NCBI RefSeq assembly: GCF_904063065.1
Contig: NZ_CAJFCL010000010.1
Location: 97,377 to 161,376 of the forward strand
Origin: Pseudomonas paraversuta
GTDB lineage: Bacteria; Pseudomonadota; Gammaproteobacteria; Pseudomonadales; Pseudomonadaceae
Direction of reading: 5' to 3'
Length of the DNA stretch: 64,000 nucleotides
Made by a program: the position numbers and the translations under genes. This document shows, one piece after another, positions 34,147-42,934 of the stretch (within the stretch, counting starts at the first letter, position 1; the number at the start of each line of letters is the position of its first letter). The notes below the pieces were generated by a model, which was given only the letters and a program-made list of their open reading frames with translations, was not told the origin of the DNA and made no database searches.

Positions 34147-35496
34147 TTAAATCAGCTCTGAAAGGATCAGGGTAAAACCGAACGCCACGACTGAAATCAA
34201 GGTTTCCAGCACGGTCCAGGTTTTGAAGGTTTGGGCGACGGTCATATTGAAGTATTCCTTAACCAGCCAGAAGCCGCCGTCGTTGACGTGGGAAAAAATC
34301 ACCGAGCCCGCGCCCGTGGCCAGCACCAGTAATTCCGGGTGCGGATACCCCAGGCCCAGCGCCACTGGCGCCACAATCCCCGAAGCCGTAGTCATGGCGA
34401 CGGTGGCCGAGCCCGTGGCGATGCGCATCAAGGCCGCAAATACCCAGCCCATGAACAGCGGTGACAGCTGAAAGTCCTGGGCCAGACCGACAATTTCGGT
34501 GGTCACCCCCGAGTCGATCAGAATCCGGTTCAGGCCGCCTCCGGCCCCCACCAGCAGTGTGATGCTGGCCGTAGGCGCGAGACATTCGTTGGTGAATTTG
34601 AGGATAGATTCACGGTTGAAGCCCTGGGCCAGCCCCAGGGTCCAGAAGCTGACAACCGTCGCAATCAGCAAAGCCATTACCGAGTTGCCGATAAATTGCA
34701 GAAACTGATTAAACCCGCTGCCGGGGGTAGAGATCAGGTCGGCCCAGCCGCCGATCAGCATCAGCACGACCGGCAACAGAATCGTCGCCAGAGTGATGCT
34801 GCAACTGGGTAACCGGGCCCGCGGTTCACGGTTGATGAACTGCTGTTCCAGCGGGTTGATATCGGGCAACTGAATACGCGGCACGATGAATTTGGCAAAA
34901 ACCGGACCGGCGATGATCGCAGTGGGGATGCCGATCAGAATCGCGTACATCAGGGTTTGCCCGACCGACGCCTGGTAGGCCTGTACTGCCAGCATCGCTG
35001 CCGGGTGCGGTGGCACCAGTGCATCCACCACCGACAACCCGGCCACCATCGGCAAGCCCACCATCAGTACCGACACCCCGACCCGCCGGGCAACGGTAAA
35101 GGCGATCGGCACCAGCAGTACAAAACCGACCTCGAAAAACAGCGGCAAGCCCACCAGGAAGGCGATACAGACCATGGCCCAATGCGCGTTGCGCTCACCG
35201 AAGCGATCGATCATCGTCCGTGCTACCTGCTCCGCGCCCCCCGACTCGGCCATCATCTTGCCAAGCATGGTGCCCAATGCCACCACCAGCGCAATATGCC
35301 CCAGGGTTTTACCGACACCGCCCTCGTACGCCCCGATCACACTGCCTGCAGGCATGCCCGCCATCAGGCCCAGACCGATGGCCACCAGGGTAATGACGAT
35401 AAACGGATTGATCTTGTAGCGCGCAATCAAAACGATCAGCGCAATGATGGCAATGGCCGCATACAACAGCAGCCCATAGCCCGAAGATGGCGTCAT
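34147..35496 (-). CDS. GntT/GntP-family permease (gluconate:H+ symporter-like)
   Basis: A 449-residue inner-membrane protein with about twelve hydrophobic segments. GMPAGSVIGAYEGGVGKTLG near the N terminus and the central LPMVAGLSVVDALVPPHPA are GntP-family signatures. GGGGGA lies 8 bp before the ATG at 35496. In this context the cargo may be an N-acyl-D-amino acid or a related carboxylate rather than gluconate, because the same operon encodes the deacylase and no gluconate kinase is present. Confidence 0.88.
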   Translation of the reverse strand: MTPSSGYGLLLYAAIAIIALIVLIARYKINPFIVITLVAIGLGLMAGMPAGSVIGAYEGGVGKTLGHIALVVALGTMLGKMMAESGGAEQVARTMIDRFGERNAHWAMVCIAFLVGLPLFFEVGFVLLVPIAFTVARRVGVSVLMVGLPMVAGLSVVDALVPPHPAAMLAVQAYQASVGQTLMYAILIGIPTAIIAGPVFAKFIVPRIQLPDINPLEQQFINREPRARLPSCSITLATILLPVVLMLIGGWADLISTPGSGFNQFLQFIGNSVMALLIATVVSFWTLGLAQGFNRESILKFTNECLAPTASITLLVGAGGGLNRILIDSGVTTEIVGLAQDFQLSPLFMGWVFAALMRIATGSATVAMTTASGIVAPVALGLGYPHPELLVLATGAGSVIFSHVNDGGFWLVKEYFNMTVAQTFKTWTVLETLISVVAFGFTLILSELI

Positions 35497-35666
35497 GCGA
35501 TGTTCCCCCGGCAATATTTTTTGAGTTCTTCTGAAACTTAAAAAGCATTACCGGGGTGAATTAACAATCTTTGTGAAAGTAATTTTCGCGCAACGATATG
35601 TGTTGTCGCGATCAGGCATGGACGACAGGCCGAAATGAAAATCACGGGGGTGTATTTTCATCGATC

Positions 35667-35708
35667 GGGTCTGGGTCTGGGTCTGGGTCTGGGTCTGGGT
35701 CTGGGTCT
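35667..35708. repeat. Hexanucleotide microsatellite (GGGTCT)x7
   Basis: Seven perfect GGGTCT units run directly into a REP hairpin that starts at 35709. The tract lies in the intergenic region upstream of the permease operon and downstream of the SulP gene. It is non-coding on any credible reading, although it stays open in several frames because its period is divisible by three. Confidence 0.95.
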
Positions 35709-35766
35709 GTAGGAGCGAGCTTGCTCGCGAGCTGTCTGAAAAGCTCGCGAGCAAGCTCGCTCCTAC
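35709..35766. repeat. REP hairpin, family A (full length)
   Basis: A 25-bp perfect inverted repeat: 35709-35733 begins GTAGGAGCGAGCTTGCTCGC, and its complement is at 35742-35766, with an 8-nt loop. Its arms are identical to those of the element at 37310-37370. It lies 15 bp after the stop of the SulP gene. Confidence 0.93.
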
Positions 35767-35780
35767 AAATAGGCGGGGGG

Positions 35781-37226
35781 TTACTCGTGGTGGACGCGGG
35801 CGCGCTTGAGCAGTTTTTTGCTGCGCTCGGACAAATGCAGGACCCGCAGGTGTTTGCCCGCTTTTGTGTAACGCTCGCGCAGGGTGTCCAGCGCGGCAAT
35901 GGCCGAGTAGTCGACAAAGCTCAGATGGCTGCAATCCAGGGTCACTCTGGCCGGGTCGCCAGCAGGATCGAACTGTTTGAGAAAGGCCGCCGTCGAGGCA
36001 AAAAACAAGGTGCCGTGGACCCGGTAAAGCTTGCTGCCATCAGTTTCCAGATAGGTGTCGGCGTACAGCTGGCGCGCCTGCTGCCAGGCAAAATTGAGGG
36101 CCGCGATGATGACCCCGCACAACACCGCAACGGCCAGATCGGTGAACACGGTGATCACCGTTACCGCGACAATCACCAGAACATCGTTCAACGGCACCTT
36201 GTTCAGCACCCGCAATGAGGCCCAGGCAAAGGTTTGTTGCGCGACCACAAACATCACGCCCACCAGCGCCGCCAATGGAATGCGCTCGATAAACGGCGAC
36301 AGAAACAATACGAACAGCAAGATCATGATCCCGGCCGTTACCCCGGACAGGCGACCGCGTCCGCCAGAACTGAGGTTGACCACGGTCTGGCCGATCATGG
36401 CGCAGCCACCCATGCCGCCAAACACGCCCGATACCATGTTCGCGGCGCCCAGCGCCACGCACTCGCGGTCCGGATAACCACGGCTTTCGGTGATTTCATC
36501 GGTCAGGTTCAGGGTCAGCAGGGTTTCCAGCAGGCCCACCAGCGCCATGACGATGGCGTAGGGCGCAATGATGCCCAGGCTTTCCAGGTTCCACGGGATA
36601 TCGGGCAGGCTGAACGTCGGCAAGCCGCCGGCAATATGCGCCATGTCACCCAGGGTGCGGGTCGGCAAACCCAGCAGATAAACCGCCAGCCCGACCCCGA
36701 GGATTGCCACCAGGGCCGGCGGCGCGGCCCGGGTCACCCGGGGCAGCAAATAAACGATGGCCATGGTCAGCGCCACCAGCCCGATCATCAGGTACAACGG
36801 CGCGCCGCTCAGCCAGGTTGCGCCATCCTTGAAATGATCCAGCTGGGCCATGGCAATGATGATCGCCAGGCCGTTGACGAAGCCCAGCATCACCGGGTGC
36901 GGCACCATGCGCACCAGCTTGCCGAGCCTGAGCAGCCCGAACGCCAGCATGATCAGGCCGCCCAGCAGCACAGTGGCCAGCAGGTATTGCACGCCGTGTT
37001 GCACCACCAGCGCGACAATCACCACGGCCATGGAGCCGGCAGCACCGGAGACCATGCCCGGCCGGCCGCCGAAGAGCGCGGTAAGGGTGCAAATGATGAA
37101 CGCGCCATACAGCCCCATCAACGGATTGAGGTGGGCTACCAGCGCGAAAGCGATGCACTCGGGCAGCAGGGCAAACGACGTCGTGAGTCCGGCCAGGGCA
37201 TCAGCGCGCAGACGTGTGAGTTTCAT
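35781..37226 (-). CDS. SulP-family inorganic anion transporter with STAS domain
   Basis: A 481-residue transporter. About ten to twelve hydrophobic segments are followed by a C-terminal cytoplasmic STAS domain (about 370-470) with VTLDCSHLSFVDYSAIAAL. The N terminus (DALAGLTTSFALLPECIAFALVA) and the FGGMGGCAMIGQTV motif are SulP signatures. It may carry sulfate, bicarbonate or another anion; the lack of sulfur genes nearby leaves this open. AGG precedes the ATG at 37226 with good spacing, and the 44 upstream in-frame residues come from REP and promoter DNA. The gene is flanked on both sides by identical 25-bp-arm REP hairpins. Confidence 0.9.
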   Translation of the reverse strand: MKLTRLRADALAGLTTSFALLPECIAFALVAHLNPLMGLYGAFIICTLTALFGGRPGMVSGAAGSMAVVIVALVVQHGVQYLLATVLLGGLIMLAFGLLRLGKLVRMVPHPVMLGFVNGLAIIIAMAQLDHFKDGATWLSGAPLYLMIGLVALTMAIVYLLPRVTRAAPPALVAILGVGLAVYLLGLPTRTLGDMAHIAGGLPTFSLPDIPWNLESLGIIAPYAIVMALVGLLETLLTLNLTDEITESRGYPDRECVALGAANMVSGVFGGMGGCAMIGQTVVNLSSGGRGRLSGVTAGIMILLFVLFLSPFIERIPLAALVGVMFVVAQQTFAWASLRVLNKVPLNDVLVIVAVTVITVFTDLAVAVLCGVIIAALNFAWQQARQLYADTYLETDGSKLYRVHGTLFFASTAAFLKQFDPAGDPARVTLDCSHLSFVDYSAIAALDTLRERYTKAGKHLRVLHLSERSKKLLKRARVHHE

Positions 37227-37309
37227 GGCGTACCTAAAATTCGGGGCGGGAAAAGCGGAGGGGGTATCGAAAAAAGAATGGTAACAAATTGCGAAGATGC
37301 GGGATAACC

Positions 37310-37370
37310 GTAGGAGCGAGCTTGCTCGCGAGCTTTTCAGCGCAGAGCTCGCGAGCAAGCTCGCTCCTAC
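37310..37370. repeat. REP hairpin, family A (full length)
   Basis: A 25-bp perfect inverted repeat (37310-37334 and 37346-37370) with an 11-nt loop. Arms are identical to the element at 35709-35766. It lies 18 bp after the ggt stop and about 84 bp upstream of the SulP start, so it may terminate ggt transcription. Confidence 0.93.
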
Positions 37371-37388
37371 AGGTTTTTCAGGGTGTTC

Positions 37389-39056
37389 TTACTTCACAAC
37401 CTTGCCAACCCCGCGACCACGGGGGTCAGAGGCGGTTTCCAGCTGGGTGCCGTTAACCCGGATCGCCTGTATATCACCCATGTTCCAGCCCTGATCCTCC
37501 AGGGTGTAGCCCATGGCTTTGAGCTCATCGGCAACTTTGCCGGTGAGCGGCGCGTAGGCGTCGTAGTAGATCGTGTCTTTAGGCAGCAACTGGTGATGTA
37601 CCCGCTGGGCGGCCACGGCTTTTTCCAGCGGCAGGTTGTAGTCGTAGATATTGTTCAGCACCTGGAAGATCGAGGTGAAGATCCGCGAACCGCCCGGCGT
37701 ACCGAGCACCAGGGTGACCTGACCATCACGGGTCACCAGGCTCGGGCTCATCGACGACAACATGCGCTTGCCCGGCTCGATGGCGTTGGCATTGCCCCCC
37801 ACCACACCAAAGGCGTTGGCCACGCCCGGCTTGGAGCTGAAGTCGTCCATTTCATCGTTGAGCAGGAAGCCCGCGCCTTTGACCACGACGCCACTGCCGT
37901 AATCCCAATTCAGGGTGTAGGTGTTGCTGACGGCGTTGCCGTCTTTATCGACAATGGAGAAGTGCGTGGTCTGATGCGGCTCAAGTCCGGGCTTGATATT
38001 GGCCGTCGGCGAAATCGCTTTCGGGTTCACTTCTTTTGCCCGCTTGGCGATGTAGGCCGGGTCGGTCAACTCGGCCACCGGCATCTTGCCGAAGTCCGGA
38101 TCACCGAGGTAATCGGCACGGTCGGCAAACACGCGCTTTTCAATTTCGGACAACAGGTGGATGTAAGGTGCCGAGTTCAGTTCGACACCTTTGAAGTCCG
38201 CGGCGCGGTCTTCCTTGATGCCGATCAGTTGCGCCAGTGCGATACCGCCAGAACTTGGCAGCGGTGCTGTGTACAAGCTGTTGCCGCGGAAATCGACCCG
38301 CATCGGCTCACGCCAGTTGACCTTATAGTCATTCAGATCTTCTTTGGTGATCAGGCCCTTGTCCTGCTGCATCTGGGCAATCAGCAGGTCGGCGGTCTGG
38401 CCGTGGTAGAACTCTTTGGCGCCCTGGTCGGCAATACGTTCCAGGGTGGCGGCCAGTTCAGGCTGCTTGAAGGTTTCGCCAGGTTTCATGCTGCCGAAAT
38501 AGTCGCTGAAATTGGTGGTGCCCTTGAACAGCGCCAACGCATCTTCGCGGTACTGGTATTGCTGATCGGCCACCTTGAAGCCGTTTTTCGCGTAGCCCAC
38601 GGCGGGGGTCAACAACTCGCTCCATGGCAATTTGCCAAAGCGCTGATGGACTTCCCACAGGCCCATCACCGTACCCGGCACGCCAGCGGCGCGCGAGCCG
38701 ACCAGGCTCAGGTTCTCGATGATTTCGCCTTTGTCATTGAGGTACATATCGCGGCTGGCAGCCTTGGGCGCCGTTTCGCGATAGTCGAGGAAGTAGGGTT
38801 TGCCATCGATAAACAGGGTCATGAAACCACCGCCACCAATGTTACCGGCTTCGGGGTAAGTCACGGCCAGGGTGAAGGCGGTTGCGACTGCGGCATCGAC
38901 TGCGTTGCCGCCTTTTTTGAGAATTTGCGCCGCGACTTCAGCGCCGTACTGATCCGGGGCGGCGACTGCCCCGCCTTCCAGCGTAACGGCATAGGCTGAA
39001 CAGCTGGCTGCGATGGCAGCCGTCAAGGCCAGGGTTTTGAACCATACAACACGCAT
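37389..39056 (-). CDS. ggt: Gamma-glutamyltransferase (periplasmic)
   Basis: A 555-residue Ntn-hydrolase precursor. A Sec signal peptide (about 1-23, ending SCSAYA) exports it. The nucleophile is Thr363, the first Thr of QTTHFSIVDKDGNAVS; autocleavage before it would give large and small subunits. The C-terminal LSSMSPSLVTRDGQVTLVLGTPGG is the substrate-binding part of the small subunit. It cleaves glutathione and other gamma-glutamyl compounds in the periplasm. AAGGAAG precedes the ATG. Confidence 0.95.
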   Translation of the reverse strand: MRVVWFKTLALTAAIAASCSAYAVTLEGGAVAAPDQYGAEVAAQILKKGGNAVDAAVATAFTLAVTYPEAGNIGGGGFMTLFIDGKPYFLDYRETAPKAASRDMYLNDKGEIIENLSLVGSRAAGVPGTVMGLWEVHQRFGKLPWSELLTPAVGYAKNGFKVADQQYQYREDALALFKGTTNFSDYFGSMKPGETFKQPELAATLERIADQGAKEFYHGQTADLLIAQMQQDKGLITKEDLNDYKVNWREPMRVDFRGNSLYTAPLPSSGGIALAQLIGIKEDRAADFKGVELNSAPYIHLLSEIEKRVFADRADYLGDPDFGKMPVAELTDPAYIAKRAKEVNPKAISPTANIKPGLEPHQTTHFSIVDKDGNAVSNTYTLNWDYGSGVVVKGAGFLLNDEMDDFSSKPGVANAFGVVGGNANAIEPGKRMLSSMSPSLVTRDGQVTLVLGTPGGSRIFTSIFQVLNNIYDYNLPLEKAVAAQRVHHQLLPKDTIYYDAYAPLTGKVADELKAMGYTLEDQGWNMGDIQAIRVNGTQLETASDPRGRGVGKVVK

Positions 39057-39175
39057 TGGAACTTCCTTTTATTTTTGTATAACGATGCCGAACATTGTCT
39101 GATTTCAGAAACGTTTACAAACAACAAAAGTAAAAATGCGGGCCTGTGCACAAACCGAAAAGCTATCCAAGAACA

Positions 39176-39213
39176 GCAGGAGCGAGCTTGGGCGCAAAAG
39201 AGCTCGCTCCTGC
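39176..39213. repeat. REP hairpin, family A
   Basis: A 13-bp perfect inverted repeat, GCAGGAGCGAGCT (39176-39188) and its complement (39201-39213), with a 12-nt loop. It lies 19 bp after the stop of the epimerase-like gene and upstream of ggt. Confidence 0.82.
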
Positions 39214-39232
39214 GGGGGGCAGAGATCAGGGG

Positions 39233-40126
39233 TTACAGCATTTGGTTTTTGATCCACTCCACCACGCTGCTGCGTTGCGGCGTCCAGCCCAGCAGTTCGC
39301 GGGCGTTTTTGCCGCGTACCCGGCTGTTGGAACCCAGGCCGTAGTTGGCCATTTCATAGCCCCATTCAGCTTCAGCATCGGCCAACGGCCAGTCGTGGGC
39401 TTCACCCAGCCCCAGCACCCGGGCGATGGCGTTGCTCATGTCGGCAAACGCCGCTTCGCCACTTTCAACAAAGTAGAAAGTCCCGGCCGGGGTGTTTTCC
39501 AGTGCCAGCAGGTACAGGGCCACGACGTCGTCGATATGCACGTTGGACCAGATGTTTTGCCCGCTGCCGACATGACGCACGACTCCGCTCTTGCGGGCCT
39601 GTTTAAGCAGGCGCGGCAGTTGCACGCTGTCGCGTTTTACCCCCAGGCTGTGGCCGTAAATCAGGGTGTTGCAGATGACCGCTGAACGTACATTGTCGTT
39701 GGCCGCCGCCAGTACCAGATTGTCGATGGCAACCCGCGCCGCCTTGTCGACGCTCGGCTCGGGCAACTGACCTTCGTAGTAGACAACGTCGCTGGCCTTG
39801 CCACCCGAGGCGTCGCCAACAATGCTCGAACCGCTGGTGTGCAAAAACACTTTGCCGCTGCCGCGCAGGGCCTTGAGCAAGGCTTCGACGGCGCCCCGAT
39901 GGTCGCTGCTGGCCGCGTTGATCACCGCATCCGCCTGGCTGGCCTGCTTGGCGAGCAAGTCGCTGTCATCCAGGGCGCCCAGCACCGGCGTGATGCCAAG
40001 GGCGAGCATTTCCTGTTGCTGATCGGTGTTGCGCACCAGACCCGTGACCTGATGCCCGGCCTTGACCAAAGCGCTGGCAATTGAACCGCCGATAAATCCT
40101 GCTGCGCCGGTAACGAAAACCTTCAT
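39233..40126 (-). CDS. NAD(P)-dependent epimerase/dehydratase (extended SDR)
   Basis: A 297-residue extended short-chain dehydrogenase. The Rossmann motif GAAGFIG lies at residues 7-13. Further on are the adenine-binding acid in GALDDSD and the VHIDDVVALYLLALE segment typical of nucleotide-sugar epimerase-like proteins. The usual YxxxK motif is not clear, so its catalytic activity or substrate class may be atypical. GGGAG precedes the ATG at 40126. It may be a target of the LysR regulator encoded 114 bp upstream on the same strand. Confidence 0.83.
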   Translation of the reverse strand: MKVFVTGAAGFIGGSIASALVKAGHQVTGLVRNTDQQQEMLALGITPVLGALDDSDLLAKQASQADAVINAASSDHRGAVEALLKALRGSGKVFLHTSGSSIVGDASGGKASDVVYYEGQLPEPSVDKAARVAIDNLVLAAANDNVRSAVICNTLIYGHSLGVKRDSVQLPRLLKQARKSGVVRHVGSGQNIWSNVHIDDVVALYLLALENTPAGTFYFVESGEAAFADMSNAIARVLGLGEAHDWPLADAEAEWGYEMANYGLGSNSRVRGKNARELLGWTPQRSSVVEWIKNQML

Positions 40127-40240
40127 GGAGTGACTCCCGCGTGAAATAAGTGATGCCGCCAGTATCGAAGAGTGAGGGCAGTGGAAAAACCCGCCGCGGG
40201 CCAATTCAGTCTTGAGTACAGATCACTAATGCGCGGGGAT

Positions 40241-41152
40241 TTACCCTTTGAAGTACGGCACCGCATAGCTGGCGAGCTTGTCCTGGATGAAGTCCAGAAA
40301 GCACTGAATGCGTAGCGCCAGCTGCGAGTTGCGGTAGTACACCGCGTGGATCGGCTGGCGGTAGCCGCTGTTGAATTCGCCCAGCAGCACTTGCAGGCGC
40401 CCGGTCTTGACGTCTTCATGGGTCATGAAATGCGACAGGCAGGCGATGCCCTGCCCTTGCAGCGCCAGATGGCGGACCGTCTCGCCACTGGAAGCACTGA
40501 TGTGCGGCTCGATGGCCCAGCGATCGCCTTGTGCATAACGCAACGGCCATTGGTTCAAACCGTCATTTTGGGTAAAACCGATCAGGGTGTGACTGGCCAG
40601 ATCGGCGACGCTGCCGGGGGCGCCGTGGCGGGCGATGTAGTCGGGGCTGGCGAGGATGCTCAAGGGGCTGCAGCCCAATGAGCGGGCGTGCAAGGTGGAA
40701 TCGGCCAGGGTACCGATGCGGATCGCGATGTCAGTGCTTTGCTCCAGCAAGTCGATGATCAGATCATTACTGTTGAGCTCCAGCTGGATCTCGGGGTAGA
40801 GCTCACGGAACTCGCTGATATACGGAACGATGGCATGCAGCATGAACGGCGAGGCGGCATTGATCCGCAGACGCCCGGAAGGGGTGCGCTGGTGGGAAAT
40901 CAAACGGTCTTCAAGCTCATCCATTTGCTCCAGGATCAGCTTGGCCCGCTCGAAGAAAAACTTGCCCTCCTCGGTCAGGTCCATGCGCCGCGTGGTGCGG
41001 TTGATCAAGGTGGTTTCGAGCTTGGCCTCCAGCCGTGACAAGGTACGGCTGACCGCCGAAGGGGTTTGTCCGGCCTGTTCGGCAGCCGCGGAAATGGAGC
41101 CGCACTCAATCACTGAAACAAAGATTTGCAGCTCATCGGATCTGGCTTTCAC
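40241..41152 (-). CDS. LysR-family transcriptional regulator
   Basis: A 303-residue LysR protein. The N-terminal HTH (about residues 1-60, SAAAEQAGQTPSAVSRTLSR) is followed by a periplasmic-binding-like effector domain. It begins with GTG, supported by GAGGGG six bases before it. It belongs to the branch that often regulates an adjacent NAD(P)-dependent oxidoreductase. Candidate targets are the epimerase-like gene downstream and mdaB upstream. The effector is unknown. Confidence 0.9.
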   Translation of the reverse strand: MKARSDELQIFVSVIECGSISAAAEQAGQTPSAVSRTLSRLEAKLETTLINRTTRRMDLTEEGKFFFERAKLILEQMDELEDRLISHQRTPSGRLRINAASPFMLHAIVPYISEFRELYPEIQLELNSNDLIIDLLEQSTDIAIRIGTLADSTLHARSLGCSPLSILASPDYIARHGAPGSVADLASHTLIGFTQNDGLNQWPLRYAQGDRWAIEPHISASSGETVRHLALQGQGIACLSHFMTHEDVKTGRLQVLLGEFNSGYRQPIHAVYYRNSQLALRIQCFLDFIQDKLASYAVPYFKG

Positions 41153-41182
41153 ACGTGCCCCTCATTGGTAACTGCCTGCAGC

Positions 41183-41297
41183 GTAGTCGCTGACTCGCGA
41201 AGCGAGGCTGCGATCAGGGTAGCAATTTCACACTGATCGCAGTCCCGCGGTGCGCAATCAAACGGCTCGCAGCCGCGCTCCGCGAGTCAACGACTAC
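41183..41297. repeat. REP-like palindromic element, family C
   Basis: Outer arms of 22 bp (41183-41204, beginning GTAGTCGCTGACTCGCG, and 41276-41297) pair with two mismatches. Nested GGCTGCGATC-type and GCTCGCAGCC-type arms lie inside. It is the second copy of the element at 251-355 and sits just after the mdaB stop. Confidence 0.8.
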
Positions 41298-41311
41298 CGC
41301 AATTGCAGGCG

Positions 41312-41896
41312 TTAGATGGCGAACACTTGTTTCAGGTGTTGCTCATAACGGGCGGCATCGTCCTGGGGTTGTGGACGTTTCATCACGTCGACACACAGGA
41401 AGGTCGGCAAGGCGCTCATGCCAAGGAACTCATTGGCCTTGTGGAACGGGAAGTACACCGCGTCCACGCCTTTGCCTTCGAAGAAGTCGGCCGGATCATC
41501 AAAGGCTTGCTGCGGTGCGTTCCAGGTCAGCGACAGCATGTACTTTTTGCCGTGAATCAAACCACCGCTGCCATAGCGCTGCGAAGCGTCGGAACGGGTA
41601 CGGCCGTCACTGGCGTAGAGTTTTCCGTGACCTTCGGTGAAGACTTCGTCGATGTACTTTTTAACGATCCAGGGCGCGCCCATCCACCAGCCCGGCATTT
41701 GATAAATGATCACGTCGGCCCACAGGAATTTCTCGACTTCCTCGGCCACGTCATAGCCTTCATCGATGTGGGTGACTTTGACTTCGAAGCCCTGGCGATC
41801 GAAAAAAGCCAGCGCAGTGTCGTGCATGGTCAGGTTGTAGCGACCATCGGAGTGGGCAAATTTTTTGGCACCGTTAAGCAAGAGTATTTTTTTCAT
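41312..41896 (-). CDS. mdaB: NAD(P)H quinone oxidoreductase MdaB (flavodoxin-fold)
   Basis: A 194-residue flavodoxin-fold enzyme. ILLLNGAKKFAHSDGRYN, the central WADVIIYQMPGWWMGAPWIV and FTEGHGKLYASDGRTRSDAS match MdaB closely. It carries out two-electron reduction of quinones with FAD, protecting against redox cycling. The ATG at 41896 is best spaced from GAGG; two other ATGs lie just upstream. It shows no operon partner. Confidence 0.92.
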   Translation of the reverse strand: MKKILLLNGAKKFAHSDGRYNLTMHDTALAFFDRQGFEVKVTHIDEGYDVAEEVEKFLWADVIIYQMPGWWMGAPWIVKKYIDEVFTEGHGKLYASDGRTRSDASQRYGSGGLIHGKKYMLSLTWNAPQQAFDDPADFFEGKGVDAVYFPFHKANEFLGMSALPTFLCVDVMKRPQPQDDAARYEQHLKQVFAI

Positions 41897-42063
41897 CATC
41901 AGCCTCATTCGGGATTAACCCTCAGCGCTGTTGAGCGGCCTTCGGGTGTTAAAGATTTAATACCTGGCAGGGTATCGATCACTGCCCTCGGGAAAAACCC
42001 GCATCGGAGCAAATCACCTTTGCTTATCAAGCACGAATAGCTGCCATATTGTTGCCAAAACCT

Positions 42064-42828
42064 TTAACCAGCGATTAGCAGATGCATACCCAATAGCGCC
42101 ATACCGATAAAAAATACGGATTTGAATAATGCGCCGCTGATGCGCTGACGCAGCCATTGACCCAGCCACATGCCGAGCATGGCGGGCAGCAGCGCCAGCA
42201 ATGACCCATTGAGCTCGCCGCCACCCAGATTTCCGCGCCAGTAAAGCCCGGCAGCCAGGGCCAAGGTGGAGACGCTGAAGGACAATCCCAAGGCCTGTAC
42301 CAGCTGATTTTTGCTTAAGCCCAGGGCCTGCAGATACGGCACGGCAGGGATTACAAACACACCGGTGGCCGAGGTAATGATCCCGGTGATCAACCCGCAG
42401 GTTGGCCCCAGCCAGTTCTCCATCCGTGGCGCGACCCGCAGCACGGGCAGAAACAGCCCGCTCAAGGCATACAGCAACAAGGCCATGCCCAAAGCCCGTA
42501 CCACCCAGCTGCCGCCATCACTGCTGAGCCACAGCATGCCAAGGCCGGTGCCCAGCAAAATCCCCAGTTGCATCGGCCACAGCCGCTTTATCAGCCCGCG
42601 TAGCCGGCCGCCCGCAGCCAGTTGCCAGGTATTGGTGACGATGGACGGGATGATCAGCAATGCCGCTGCCTGTGCCGGGGCAATAGCCAGACCCAGCAAG
42701 CCCATGGCTACCGTCGGCAAGCCGAGGCCAATCACCCCCTTGACCGTTCCGGCCACCAGAAAAGTCAGCAGCACCAGCAATGACAGGGACCAGCCAAGGT
42801 TTTGGTAGAACTCGAAGAGTGTTTTCAT
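42064..42828 (-). CDS. TSUP (TauE/SafE)-family membrane transporter
   Basis: A 254-residue inner-membrane protein with about seven or eight hydrophobic segments and two related halves. The family motifs VKGVIGLGLPTVAMGLL near the N terminus and CGLITGIITSATGVFVIP in the second half are present. These proteins export sulfur-containing organic anions such as sulfite or sulfoacetate. The gene is divergent from a LysR gene, sharing a 106-bp region, and is probably controlled by it. Confidence 0.87.
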   Translation of the reverse strand: MKTLFEFYQNLGWSLSLLVLLTFLVAGTVKGVIGLGLPTVAMGLLGLAIAPAQAAALLIIPSIVTNTWQLAAGGRLRGLIKRLWPMQLGILLGTGLGMLWLSSDGGSWVVRALGMALLLYALSGLFLPVLRVAPRMENWLGPTCGLITGIITSATGVFVIPAVPYLQALGLSKNQLVQALGLSFSVSTLALAAGLYWRGNLGGGELNGSLLALLPAMLGMWLGQWLRQRISGALFKSVFFIGMALLGMHLLIAG

Positions 42829-42934
42829 GGCCCTATGCTGGGCCACGGTGCCGGGGTTGGAAATGCGTCATATACTGAGCCAGCCTCTTGCATGACAAGA
42901 GGCTTATTTACCAAGGCAGGTGACATGGAGGCTT

